The position numbers were made by a program, and so were the translations under genes. Below the pieces are notes generated by a model that was not told the DNA's origin, did not search any database, and saw only the letters and a list, made by a program, of their open reading frames with translations. Positions 55,438 to 64,000 of a DNA stretch of 64,000 bases are shown here, piece after piece; positions within the stretch are counted from its first letter, which is position 1; each line of letters begins with the position of its first letter. The stretch is from Aquimarina algicola (GTDB lineage Bacteria; Bacteroidota; Bacteroidia; Flavobacteriales; Flavobacteriaceae): positions 1,426,001 through 1,490,000 of the forward strand of contig NZ_VFWZ01000002.1 of the NCBI RefSeq assembly GCF_006443095.1, written 5' to 3'.

Positions 55438-56481
55438 TTATTCAGAAACTACAGCTGCTTCAACATCAACCCATTCATTAACCCATTTTGACAATACATC
55501 AGCCCAATCATCTCGTTCATTAAGGCAGGGTATTGTTGTAAATGTTTCACCACCAACTTCATGAAAAATTTCTTCACCTTCCATTGCGATTTCTTCTAAA
55601 GTCTCTAGGCAATCAGATACAAAAGCGGGAGTAACGATGGCCATTTTTTTGACACCTTCTTTACCCATACGTTCTATTGTACGGTCTGTATAGGGTTTTA
55701 GCCATGGGTCAAATCCTAATCTGGATTGAAAAGATGTAGAGTAGGTTCCGTTCTTCAGTTTTAAGTTTTTGGCTACTTGCACTGTAGTCATTTCACATTG
55801 ATGACGATAGCAGAATTCGTGTTGTTTTGATCCTTTTTTGAAACAACATTTTCCATCCATTTTACAGTTTCCGTTGGTAATATCACTTTTCCTGATATGT
55901 CTTTCGGGTACACCATGGTAACTAAATAAAAGATGCTCATATTCTAAACCTTCTAATTTTTCTGCAATACTTTTAGAAAGTACTTCAATATATTCGGGTT
56001 TGTTATAGAAGGCAGGCAAGGATTTGATGGTAAGTTGCGGAAAAAACTCGTTTTTAAGCTCTTCTACCTTTACATCAATGGTCTCGGTTGTAGCCATTGC
56101 AAATTGCGGATAGAGAGGAATGGTAAGGATTTCATCTACTCCTTGATCTACAAGTGACTGTAATCCTTTTTTTAGCGTCATGCTTCCGTATCGCATAGCT
56201 AGTGCTACAGGGATATCAACACGTTCTTGAACTTTCTTTTGTAACCTTTCAGAAAGCACAATAAGTGGGGAACCTTCTTCCCACCATATTTTTTGATACG
56301 CAGCTGCAGATTTTTTAGGTCTGGTGTTTAGTATAATTCCTTTTACAAGAAGTGTTCTTGCCCAAAGAGGAAGATCAATAACTCTAGGGTCCATAAGAAA
56401 TTCACCAAGATATTTTTTAACATCTTTTGGATTTGTACTGTCAGGAGAACCTAAATTAACAAGAAGAACGCCTTTACTCAT
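55438..56481 (-). CDS. hemH: Ferrochelatase
   Basis: The 347-aa protein starts at the second in-frame ATG (56481), since MSKGVLLVNLGSPDS is the usual opening. An upstream ATG would add seven residues. It has FSYHGVPERHIRKSD and a Cys cluster (CKMDGKCCFKKGS, then CYRHQC) that could hold an iron-sulfur cluster. It inserts iron into protoporphyrin IX, the last haem step. The hemA-hemF cluster follows on the other strand. Confidence 0.95.
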   Translation of the reverse strand: MSKGVLLVNLGSPDSTNPKDVKKYLGEFLMDPRVIDLPLWARTLLVKGIILNTRPKKSAAAYQKIWWEEGSPLIVLSERLQKKVQERVDIPVALAMRYGSMTLKKGLQSLVDQGVDEILTIPLYPQFAMATTETIDVKVEELKNEFFPQLTIKSLPAFYNKPEYIEVLSKSIAEKLEGLEYEHLLFSYHGVPERHIRKSDITNGNCKMDGKCCFKKGSKQHEFCYRHQCEMTTVQVAKNLKLKNGTYSTSFQSRLGFDPWLKPYTDRTIERMGKEGVKKMAIVTPAFVSDCLETLEEIAMEGEEIFHEVGGETFTTIPCLNERDDWADVLSKWVNEWVDVEAAVVSE

Positions 56482-56502
56482 AACGATTTTATTTTTTAGC
56501 AA

Positions 56503-56801
56503 AAATACGAACTATTCAGTAGGAATAAGATCAATTTATGATAAGACTTTTTGATAGCAGTATCACTGAATTAATACTTAGTTTTTAACATATAAAATGA
56601 ATTTTGATACTGTAATTTAGAAATACGTTAAATTCTGATAAACTAAAACCTGAATAATATTATTTTAGTATTTTTAAAGTGAATTTATAGCAAGGATGAA
56701 CTTAACTCAATTAAAAAAATGTATTTGTATTAGGTGACAAATAACATTTTTAATTGATTAAAAGTTCCATGTGATCATTAACAATAATAATTTCTAAACA
56801 C
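56503..56801. other. Intergenic gap with no visible feature
   Basis: About 300 nt of AT-rich sequence lies between the divergent hemH and the 59-aa gene. No hairpin, repeat or clear promoter was recognised. Confidence 0.4.
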
Positions 56802-56981
56802 ATGAAACGTATTATAGTAGATGTAGAAAAGGACAAATTACCTTTTATTTTAGAACTTCTTGAGCAATTTGAATTTGTATCTGTTCTCGCTGATACTACA
56901 GAAGAAGACAGAGGTATGTATGATTCTATTGTATCATTACAAAAAGGTGTAGGGATACCAAGAGGAGAAATGCTTGATTAA
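56802..56981 (+). CDS. 59-aa hypothetical protein
   Basis: ATG at 56802 opens 59 codons (MKRIIVDVEKDKLPFILELL, then EQFEFVSVLADTTEEDRG). The beta-strand plus helix start and acidic middle resemble antitoxin-like small proteins, but no toxin gene lies beside it. It stands alone on the plus strand between two leftward genes. No homologue can be named. Confidence 0.5.
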   Translation: MKRIIVDVEKDKLPFILELLEQFEFVSVLADTTEEDRGMYDSIVSLQKGVGIPRGEMLD

Positions 56982-56990
56982 TTTAGAGTT

Positions 56991-57881
56991 TTAGCTTAAG
57001 CTCATAATATATTTTTTGGGAGTAGTACCAAATTTCTTTTTGAAAGCTGCTATAAAATGGCTTGCCGTACTGTAACCTACTTTTAATCCCACCTCATTTA
57101 CATTATGACTTCCTGATGCTAGCAACTGTCTGGCAACCTCCATCTTGTAATCAAATAAAAATGTATACACAGGTTCTCCGTATATTTGTTTAAAACCATC
57201 TTTGAGTTTTTTAAGTGGTAATCCGATTTCTTTTGATAACTCTTGTAATGTAGGAGGTTCAGACATGCGAGAAATTATAATTTCTTTTGCCTTTCTTATT
57301 TTTATAACGTTTTCTTCGTCAACCAAAAAGGGGCATTGTTCTATATCTGCATCTTCTGGTCTATTAAAATATAAGCTTAATAACTCATATGCTTTGCCTT
57401 TGAAATATAAAAGTTTTATTGACTGATGTAATCCATAATTCATAATTTGATTAAGAACTACAGCCATTGATGGTGATATATTGCCATCACTGTAATATTT
57501 TTTATCTCTGTTGCCTTCTCCAAGAAAAGGGATATAATCTGCTTCTTTAGAGAATAAAGAATGGAATTTTTGTATTGAAATTAAAATAGTAATCAACCAG
57601 GAATCCGGTTGCATTTCTAGATTCATAGGTAAGTCTCTTTGGGGATTATATAATAAAAGAGAATTTTCTTCTTTAAGTTGTATAGCGTAGCTGCCGTTGT
57701 TAAAATTAAAGGTAATCCCTCCCTTAATACAAAAATGAAATTGGATATAACTGCTGTCAATTTCTCTTATAACTTCTTGACTTTCATTCGTTTCGTTTTG
57801 AAATTTAAGGATATAAAAACCATTCTCTATAAAGGTTTCGTCTAGAATTCCTGGAGCGTTATTTTTTATTTGAATTTCCAT
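56991..57881 (-). CDS. AraC-family transcriptional regulator beside the haem cluster
   Basis: The 296-aa protein has an N-terminal cupin-like domain and a C-terminal double helix-turn-helix (LQELSKEIGLPLKKLKDGFK; VGLKVGYSTASHFIAAFKKK). It is divergent from hemA, with 200 nt between them, and such regulators commonly adjoin hemA in Flavobacteriia. Regulation of haem genes is therefore plausible but unproven. Confidence 0.88.
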   Translation of the reverse strand: MEIQIKNNAPGILDETFIENGFYILKFQNETNESQEVIREIDSSYIQFHFCIKGGITFNFNNGSYAIQLKEENSLLLYNPQRDLPMNLEMQPDSWLITILISIQKFHSLFSKEADYIPFLGEGNRDKKYYSDGNISPSMAVVLNQIMNYGLHQSIKLLYFKGKAYELLSLYFNRPEDADIEQCPFLVDEENVIKIRKAKEIIISRMSEPPTLQELSKEIGLPLKKLKDGFKQIYGEPVYTFLFDYKMEVARQLLASGSHNVNEVGLKVGYSTASHFIAAFKKKFGTTPKKYIMSLS

Positions 57882-57946
57882 AATTGTAAAATCTTATTAT
57901 TTAGAATAAGTCTAAATTATTAACATAAAAACCTTTCAAACCACCA

Positions 57947-58057
57947 CAAAAATAGGAATATTTGACTGTTTTTATGAAAATAATATCATAAACAACGAAT
58001 TTCGATATTAAAAATTCTTCTAGCGTTATTTTTTCTGAACTATCTAAAATATTTTTG
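57947..58057. promoter_or_regulatory. Divergent -7 elements of the AraC gene and hemA
   Basis: TATTTTTG on the minus strand (57947-57954) faces the AraC gene and TATTTTTG on the plus strand (58050-58057) faces hemA; both match TAnnTTTG. No clear TTG at about 20 nt upstream was found for either, so only the -7 boxes are supported. Confidence 0.4.
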
Positions 58058-58081
58058 TTGTGGAATATATAGAACTATTAC

Positions 58082-59341
58082 ATGGAGCCTCATTTAAGAG
58101 CGAAAGGAACGAACTTTTACACTATTGGACTGAGTTATAAAAAAGCGGATGCAGAGATTAGAGGTCATTTTAGTGTTGGTGAAGAAGCTAGAAACGCAAT
58201 TTTAGATCAAGCAAAAAAAGAAGGAGTCGAAGCACTGCTGATCACCTCTACTTGTAACCGAACAGAATTACATGGTTTTGCACAGCACCCTTTTCAACTG
58301 ATAAAATTATTATGTGAGCATACGCAGGGTACTGTAGAAGAATTTGAAAAAGTTGCTTATGTGCACAAAAATAATGAAGCTGTATCACACTTATTTAGAG
58401 TAGGTACAGGTTTAGATAGTCAAATTCTTGGAGATTTTGAAATTATAAGCCAATTAAAACAAAGTTTTAAAATATCCAAAAAAAGTAATCTTACCAATCC
58501 TTTTCTAGAGCGGCTTATTAATGCGGTTATACAAGCTAGCAAACGTATTAAGAATGAAACCGAAATCTCTTCTGGTGCTACTTCTGTCTCTTTTGCTTCG
58601 GTACAATATATTCTGAAAAATGTAGAAGATATTTCAAATAAAAATATTCTACTTTTTGGAACTGGAAAAATAGGAAGAAATACCTGCGAAAACTTAATTA
58701 AACATACCAAAAATGATCACATTGTTCTTATCAACAGAACAAAAGATAAAGCAGAAAGAGTAGCGGGGAAGTTTAATTTGGTGGTAAAAGATTATGCCAA
58801 CATACAAGCAGAGATAGCAGATACAGATATTTTAATTGTCGCTACTGGAGCACAAAATCCTACCATTTCAAAACAATTAATTCATTCGGATAAACCATTA
58901 CTTATTCTTGACCTTTCTATTCCAAAAAATGTTTCTGAAAATGTAACAGAGCTTTCTAATGTAACATTGGTTCACCTTGATCATTTGTCGAAAATGACAG
59001 ATGATACATTACAAAACAGAAGGCGACATATCCCAAAAGCAGAAGAAATTATCGAAGAGGTAAAATTAGAATTTGATAATTGGCTAGAAACCCGAAAGTT
59101 TGCTCCAACAATCAAGGCTTTAAAGAAAAAATTAGTCACGTTGAAGGATACGGAGATCAATATACAGCGAAAAAAATATGGAGATTTTAATGAGGAACAG
59201 GCTGATATTATAAGTAGTCGTATTATTCAAAAAATCACAAATCATTTTGCGAGTCACCTCAAAGATGATCATGCCTCTGCAGATGAAAGCATAGAATTAA
59301 TTCAAAAAGTTTTTCAACTAGAAAAAAACACCCTTGACTAA
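58082..59341 (+). CDS. hemA: Glutamyl-tRNA reductase
   Basis: The 419-aa protein has the catalytic Cys58 in TSTCNRTEL, the NADPH-binding GTGKIGRNTCENL and the substrate motif FRVGTGLDSQILGD. It makes glutamate-1-semialdehyde from glutamyl-tRNA, the first step of C5-type haem synthesis. It heads a plus-strand haem operon (hemA-hemC-hemD-hemE) and overlaps hemC by 8 nt. Confidence 0.97.
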   Translation: MEPHLRAKGTNFYTIGLSYKKADAEIRGHFSVGEEARNAILDQAKKEGVEALLITSTCNRTELHGFAQHPFQLIKLLCEHTQGTVEEFEKVAYVHKNNEAVSHLFRVGTGLDSQILGDFEIISQLKQSFKISKKSNLTNPFLERLINAVIQASKRIKNETEISSGATSVSFASVQYILKNVEDISNKNILLFGTGKIGRNTCENLIKHTKNDHIVLINRTKDKAERVAGKFNLVVKDYANIQAEIADTDILIVATGAQNPTISKQLIHSDKPLLILDLSIPKNVSENVTELSNVTLVHLDHLSKMTDDTLQNRRRHIPKAEEIIEEVKLEFDNWLETRKFAPTIKALKKKLVTLKDTEINIQRKKYGDFNEEQADIISSRIIQKITNHFASHLKDDHASADESIELIQKVFQLEKNTLD

Positions 59342-60248
59342 GATAATTCGTATAGGTACCAGAGATAGTGAATTAGCACTTTGGCAAGCTAATACTGTAC
59401 AAAAATCCTTGCAAAATCTAGGATATAAAACGCAATTGGTGCCAGTAAAATCAACAGGAGATTTAGTATTAGATAAGCCTTTGTATGAACTTGGCATTAC
59501 CGGTATCTTTACCAAAACACTAGATGTTGCCATGCTAAAAGATGAGGTAGATATCGCAGTTCATTCTATGAAAGATGTGCCTACCGCATTACCAAAAGGA
59601 ATTGTAGAAGGAGCAATTCTTCAAAGAGCTAATGTAAAAGACATTCTTGTTCATAATAAAGGGATAGATTTTTTACAAACAACAGGAACTATTGCTACAG
59701 GAAGCTTAAGACGCAAAGCACAGTGGTTGCATAAATATCCTAAGCACAGCGTTGTAGACCTTAGAGGTAATGTAAATACACGCATGCAAAAACTTACTGA
59801 TAATGATTGGTCTGGAGCCATATTTGCTGCTGCTGGATTAGAACGTATTCATTTAAAACCAGATAATTATATAGATCTGGATTGGATGATACCTGCTCCG
59901 GCACAAGGCGCTATGTTGGTCGTAGCCAAAGAAGAAGACGAGTTTTGTAGAGAAGCGTTATCACATCTCAACCATAAACCTTCAGAAATATGTGTACATA
60001 TAGAAAGAGCTTTTCTAAGAGCACTAGAAGGAGGGTGTACAGCACCAATAGGAGCATTGGCAGAAGTAGAAGAAGATTATATCAATTTTAGAGGAGCGCT
60101 ATTTAGTTTAAATGGAAAACATAAAATAGAAGTAGTAAGAAAAGTTAAAATAGGTAATGAAGAAGGATTTGGAGAGGCCTGTGCTAATCAAATTTTAAAT
60201 AATGGAGGTCGAAAAGTAATGCAAGAGATTAAAGCAGAAATCAATTAG
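59334..60248 (+). CDS. hemC: Hydroxymethylbilane synthase
   Basis: The 304-aa protein has IGTRDSELALWQA, HSMKDVPTALPKG, TGSLRRKAQ and the cofactor Cys in EGGCTAPIGA. It joins four porphobilinogens. The only available start is a TTG (59334), overlapping the hemA stop by 8 nt, so it is probably translated by coupling with hemA. Confidence 0.96.
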   Translation: MTKIIRIGTRDSELALWQANTVQKSLQNLGYKTQLVPVKSTGDLVLDKPLYELGITGIFTKTLDVAMLKDEVDIAVHSMKDVPTALPKGIVEGAILQRANVKDILVHNKGIDFLQTTGTIATGSLRRKAQWLHKYPKHSVVDLRGNVNTRMQKLTDNDWSGAIFAAAGLERIHLKPDNYIDLDWMIPAPAQGAMLVVAKEEDEFCREALSHLNHKPSEICVHIERAFLRALEGGCTAPIGALAEVEEDYINFRGALFSLNGKHKIEVVRKVKIGNEEGFGEACANQILNNGGRKVMQEIKAEIN

Positions 60249-60252
60249 ATCA

Positions 60253-60918
60253 ATGAAACCTACTATACTTTCGACCAAAAAATTGACCATAGCTCAAAAA
60301 GAGCTGTTTCTTAATGCAGGTATAGGAGTAGTAGATTTTGACGCAATAACTATAGATTTGATAGCTTTTGAAGCCAAAAGTGATATAAAAAATGTAATCT
60401 TCACAAGCAAAAATGCAGTCAAAGCCATACAAAATGCTAAAATTAAGATCGAAAATTGCTTTTGTGTAGGAGATAATACCAGAAAATTATTAGAGACAAA
60501 CGGATATAACGTCTTAGAAACGGCACAAAATGCTGCTGATCTTGCAAAAATCATTGTAGAAAATTACACAAAAGAATCATTTACGTTCTTTTGCGGTAAC
60601 ATAAGAAGAGATGATTTACCAAAATACTTACTTAACAATACTATTGCAGTTGAAGAAATAACAGTTTATACAACGCACCTAAAAGCTAAAAAGATCGATA
60701 GATCATTTGATGGGATATTGTTTTTTAGCCCATCGGGAATACAAAGTTATACCACTGTAAATAGAATTGATAGTGTTGCTTTTTGCATAGGAAACACAAC
60801 AGCTTCTGAAGCTAATAAACATACTGATCAAATTATAATTGCAAATAAACCTACTGTCGAAAATGTAATTGTTCAAGCAGTAAAATATTTTAATCATAAT
60901 TTGTCATCCCAAATATGA
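60253..60918 (+). CDS. hemD: Uroporphyrinogen-III synthase
   Basis: The 221-aa protein has weakly conserved HemD features (VIFTSKNAVKAIQNAK, CVGDNTRKLLETNGYNV, GILFFSPSGIQSY). The family is poorly conserved in sequence, but the position 4 nt after hemC and before hemE supports it strongly. It cyclises hydroxymethylbilane. Confidence 0.9.
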   Translation: MKPTILSTKKLTIAQKELFLNAGIGVVDFDAITIDLIAFEAKSDIKNVIFTSKNAVKAIQNAKIKIENCFCVGDNTRKLLETNGYNVLETAQNAADLAKIIVENYTKESFTFFCGNIRRDDLPKYLLNNTIAVEEITVYTTHLKAKKIDRSFDGILFFSPSGIQSYTTVNRIDSVAFCIGNTTASEANKHTDQIIIANKPTVENVIVQAVKYFNHNLSSQI

Positions 60919-60985
60919 TTTTGGGCTTTATTTTCAAACATTCGAAATATAAAAAATTCTAGTTCACACAAGAATATTAAAAGAT

Positions 60986-62011
60986 ATGATAAAAAACGAT
61001 TTATTTCTAAAAGCATTAAATGGAGAAACTGTAGAGCGTCCACCGGTTTGGATGATGCGCCAGGCAGGTAGATATTTACCAGAATTTAGAGCACTAAAAG
61101 AAAAATATGATTTCTTTACTCGTTGCAGAACCCCAGAATTAGCTTCAGAAATAACAGTACAACCAATAGATATTATTGGTCCTGATGCTGCAATTTTATT
61201 CAGTGATATATTAGTTATTCCTCAGGCAATGAATATCGAAGTAGAGATGAAAGATGGAATCGGGCCTTGGTTACCTAACCCTATCAGGTCACTAAAAGAT
61301 GTTGAGCAAGTAGTAGTTCCTGATGTGCACGAAGAATTGGGATATGTCATGGAAGCGATTAAACTTACCAAAGAACAGCTAGACAATCGAGTGCCTTTAA
61401 TTGGTTTTGCGGGATCACCATGGACTATCCTTTGTTATGCTGTACAAGGACAAGGATCCAAAAACTTTGACAAAGCCAAAGCGCTTTGTTTTACAGAACC
61501 AGAAGCGGCACATCTATTATTGCAAAAAATTACAGATACTACCATTGCATACTTAAAAGCCAAAGTAGCTGCAGGTGTCAACGCCGTTCAGATTTTTGAT
61601 AGTTGGGGAGGCATGTTGTCGCCAACAGATTATCAAGAGTTTTCATGGAAATATATCCAACAAATTGTAGATGCACTCAAAGAAGAAACCAAAGTTATTG
61701 TGTTTGGAAAAGGCTGTTGGTTTGCCCTACAAGAAATGTCAAAATCAGGGGCAGCAGCTCTTGGAGTAGATTGGACATGCTCACCTCGTAATGCTCGTTA
61801 CCTTACAGGAGGGCAAATTACATTACAAGGAAACTTTGATCCTTCTCGACTACTATCACCACCAAATGAAATCAAAAAAATGGTAAAACAAATGATAGAT
61901 GAATTTGGTAAGGATCGTTATGTAGTTAATCTTGGGCATGGTATTTTACCAAATATTCCGGTAGAAAATGCCAAAGCGTTTGTAGATGCGGTAAAAGAAT
62001 ATCACGTATAA
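60986..62011 (+). CDS. hemE: Uroporphyrinogen decarboxylase
   Basis: The 341-aa protein has the two family signatures, [16 protein letters not shown] (about 19-34) and [14 protein letters not shown] (about 139-152), plus QIFDSWGG. It removes four carboxyl groups to give coproporphyrinogen III. A small hairpin (CCCAAA-TTTGGG near 60910-60925) lies in the 67-nt gap before it. Confidence 0.97.
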   Translation: MIKNDLFLKALNGETVERPPVWMMRQAGRYLPEFRALKEKYDFFTRCRTPELASEITVQPIDIIGPDAAILFSDILVIPQAMNIEVEMKDGIGPWLPNPIRSLKDVEQVVVPDVHEELGYVMEAIKLTKEQLDNRVPLIGFAGSPWTILCYAVQGQGSKNFDKAKALCFTEPEAAHLLLQKITDTTIAYLKAKVAAGVNAVQIFDSWGGMLSPTDYQEFSWKYIQQIVDALKEETKVIVFGKGCWFALQEMSKSGAAALGVDWTCSPRNARYLTGGQITLQGNFDPSRLLSPPNEIKKMVKQMIDEFGKDRYVVNLGHGILPNIPVENAKAFVDAVKEYHV

Positions 62012-62012
62012 A

Positions 62013-62504
62013 ATGAATATCTGGAGGGTTGTCAAAGGGTTAAACCTATATCAACTCTACAGATTAGCAATACTCGCAGTACAAAATCCAATATTAGTTT
62101 ACCCTACGATTAAAGTCACACGTAGAACCATGTTGATTTGTGATGATATGTATGGTGAAGCACATCATAAAAATGGTAAAGCAAATGCTTTCAGACATGC
62201 GTTATGGAATGTGTTAATCTGCAATGCAGCAAACAAAATTCATAAAAATGAGCAGAAAGCAGTGTTGTGGGCAAAAAAAGTAACGGATTTGCATGAGAAG
62301 TTGTGGCCAAATGCGCCTTTGCCAATGGCAATGGACCTACATAATAACGAAATAGGGCGAAAATATTTTTTGAAATGTATTAAGAAGCCAGAGAAAGAAG
62401 TGGTAACTTTTTTGAACGAATTTGCAGCAAATGCAAAATTAGTTTCAGATATTCGTGAAATACAGTCTCATACAGATAACCTTGTATATCTTGATGAAAT
62501 TTAA
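62013..62504 (+). CDS. Hypothetical protein (DUF6973-like) in the haem operon
   Basis: The 163-aa protein begins 1 nt after hemE. It has His-rich motifs (GEAHHKNGKANAFRHALWNV; DLHNNEIGRKY) that could bind a metal and resemble a domain of unknown function seen in flavobacterial haem operons. No signal or membrane segment is apparent. A role in haem metabolism is inferred from position only. Confidence 0.7.
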   Translation: MNIWRVVKGLNLYQLYRLAILAVQNPILVYPTIKVTRRTMLICDDMYGEAHHKNGKANAFRHALWNVLICNAANKIHKNEQKAVLWAKKVTDLHEKLWPNAPLPMAMDLHNNEIGRKYFLKCIKKPEKEVVTFLNEFAANAKLVSDIREIQSHTDNLVYLDEI

Positions 62505-62565
62505 GTATGCATTGAAACATTTTTCAATAAAATAGTACTAATAAAGGCAACCAAAAACATCTTAT

Positions 62566-63375
62566 ATGTTCAAAAATATTATAAATGCTATAAAAGCCTA
62601 TTTCGGGAGCTTTAAGTTGATGTCAAAGCTAGGTCTCTGGAAATATTTTGGAATTCCTATTTTGATTAGTTTTGTTATCGGATGGTGTTATCTTTTAATG
62701 ATCTATTTTTTATCAAGTACTTTGGGAGCATTGATATCAAAAATATGGATTTGGGAATGGGGAGCACAAACTTTTGCTACTATTAGTACATATCTCGGAG
62801 GCTTAATCATTTTTGCAGTTGGTTTGATCTTGTACAAACATATCGTAATGGCATTATCATCACCATTTATGAGTCCTGTTTCTGAGAAAATAGAAAAATA
62901 CCTTTTGGGAGAAGAAGATTATGTGCCACAACAAGCATCTTTTACCAAGCAATTAGCAAGAAGTATTCGGGTAAACGCGAGGAATTTATTTAGAGAATTA
63001 TTGTTTCTGATTCCTCTGCTAATATTAAGTCTTATTCCTGTAGTAGGCATTGTAGGAACAATACTGATTTTTGTAATACAAGCGTATTATGTAGGTTTTG
63101 GTAATATGGATTATACAATGGAGCGCCATTTTAATTATAAAGATAGTGTTCGGTTTGTAAGAAAACATAGAGGTACCGCAATAGGTAATGGGCTGATATT
63201 TGTATTCATGCTTTTTATACCCATTTTGGGATTGATCATTACATTGCCTATTGCGGTAGTAGCAGCTTCTACAGAAACGGTTAAATTATTGAAAGCAGAG
63301 GGTTTTTTGAAAATAGAACACACAAAAAAAGAACTTCTGGATGTAGAAGAACAACCTAAACTAGAGCAATCTTAA
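62566..63375 (+). CDS. EI24-family membrane protein
   Basis: The 269-aa protein has four or more membrane helices (about 26-50, 68-90, 145-175, 205-232) and the EI24/CysZ-type FGNMDYTMERHFNYKDSVRF motif. CysZ members transport sulfate, but many EI24 proteins in Bacteroidota are uncharacterised. It lies in the haem cluster between the DUF gene and hemF. Confidence 0.82.
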   Translation: MFKNIINAIKAYFGSFKLMSKLGLWKYFGIPILISFVIGWCYLLMIYFLSSTLGALISKIWIWEWGAQTFATISTYLGGLIIFAVGLILYKHIVMALSSPFMSPVSEKIEKYLLGEEDYVPQQASFTKQLARSIRVNARNLFRELLFLIPLLILSLIPVVGIVGTILIFVIQAYYVGFGNMDYTMERHFNYKDSVRFVRKHRGTAIGNGLIFVFMLFIPILGLIITLPIAVVAASTETVKLLKAEGFLKIEHTKKELLDVEEQPKLEQS

Positions 63376-63410
63376 AATAAAATTTGTCTTTTGGACAAAA
63401 ATTTAAGTAG

Positions 63411-64000
63411 ATGAAAGATACATTTTATAAATACATACAAGAGCTTCAAGATAACATCACTACTACTTTAGAAAAAATTGATGGTAAAGCTACGTTTAAG
63501 CAAGATATTTGGGAAAGAGAAGAAGGTGGAGGAGGAAGAACACGAGTGATAGAAAATGGAGAGGTATTTGAAAAAGGAGGAGTAAATATATCAGGAGTTC
63601 ATGGCGAGTTGCCAAAAACAATGCAGAGCTATTTTAATGTAGGAGATGTTGATTTTTTTGCCTGTGGCTTATCTTTGGTATTACACCCTAAAAACCCTAT
63701 GGTACCAACAGTACATGCAAATTGGCGTTATTTTGAAATGTATGATAAAGAAGGCAATATTGTAGATCAGTGGTTTGGTGGAGGGCAAGATTTGACACCT
63801 TATTATGTATTTGAAGAAGATGCGGTACATTTTCATAAAACCTGTAAAGAGGCTTGCGACAAACATCATCCGGACTTTTATGCTGACTACAAGAAAAAAT
63901 GTGATGCCTACTTTTATAATGCACATCGAGGAGAAGCAAGAGGTATAGGAGGATTGTTTTTTGACTACTGCAAGAAAAATGATCAGATGACTATAGAAGA
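63411..64000 (+). CDS. hemF: Coproporphyrinogen III oxidase, aerobic (partial)
   Basis: The first 196 residues are present; the gene runs off the window. It has GGGGRTRVIENGEVFEKGGV, PTVHANWRYFEMY and WFGGGQDLTPYYVFEED, all typical of oxygen-dependent HemF. It converts coproporphyrinogen III to protoporphyrinogen IX, the substrate for HemJ. It starts at ATG 63411, 35 nt after the EI24 gene. Confidence 0.97.
   Translation, partial: MKDTFYKYIQELQDNITTTLEKIDGKATFKQDIWEREEGGGGRTRVIENGEVFEKGGVNISGVHGELPKTMQSYFNVGDVDFFACGLSLVLHPKNPMVPTVHANWRYFEMYDKEGNIVDQWFGGGQDLTPYYVFEEDAVHFHKTCKEACDKHHPDFYADYKKKCDAYFYNAHRGEARGIGGLFFDYCKKNDQMTIE

Noticed and set aside
1..64000. tRNA, rRNA, prophage or insertion sequence
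   Set aside because: No cloverleaf, rRNA, integrase or transposase gene was recognised anywhere in the window.

Overview
The window is chromosomal DNA of a low-GC marine-type member of the Flavobacteriia (Bacteroidota), probably close to Aquimarina, Kordia or similar genera. The evidence is GldH (gliding motility), a T9SS type-B C-terminal sorting domain, RicT, Bacteroidota promoter elements (TTG about 20 nt upstream of TAnnTTTG), weak Shine-Dalgarno use and many SPII lipoproteins. The genus is inference; no rRNA, tRNA or CRISPR array is seen.

Layout. 1-19204 is mostly housekeeping: an ECF sigma factor with its putative membrane partner, recA, trhO, ricT-gldH, a class A PBP, a split CoA-transferase (scoA, peroxiredoxin, scoB), a fused peptide ABC ATPase, a histidine kinase, enoyl-CoA hydratase, an AraC regulator and an S41 peptidase. 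19205-27360 is an accessory island read leftward. It holds two double-glycine bacteriocin-like precursors, a 35-aa membrane peptide, a small HTH protein, a C39-peptidase ABC exporter, an HlyD adaptor and two unknown proteins. Every large gap in it is filled with short palindromic repeats, and one gap holds a 14-unit, 21-bp tandem array.

27782-37536 is the most unusual part and is read rightward: a membrane-anchored TPR/AraC-type HTH regulator, a 50-aa Gly-Gly leader peptide that has its own promoter and a strong hairpin behind it, two secreted prolyl oligopeptidase-family enzymes and two lipoprotein subtilases. No modification enzyme is present and the peptide has no Cys or Pro. I suggest a secreted-peptide system (signal or effector) with dedicated extracytoplasmic proteases and a TPR sensor, probably using the neighbouring C39 exporter. 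This is inference from gene content and order.

37576-53562 holds a secreted DinB-like protein, yicC-gmk-nadD, tandem M57 HEIGH metalloproteases, a GNAT-hemJ-beta-propeller group, an AraC regulator, a T9SS-exported adhesin-like protein, a PQQ-type sugar dehydrogenase and small secreted proteins. A second patch of the palindromic repeats lies at 53640-53900. 53968-64000 holds a MATE transporter and the haem pathway: hemH, then hemA-hemC-hemD-hemE, two accessory genes and the start of hemF. A HemJ-like gene lies about 14 kb upstream of hemA.
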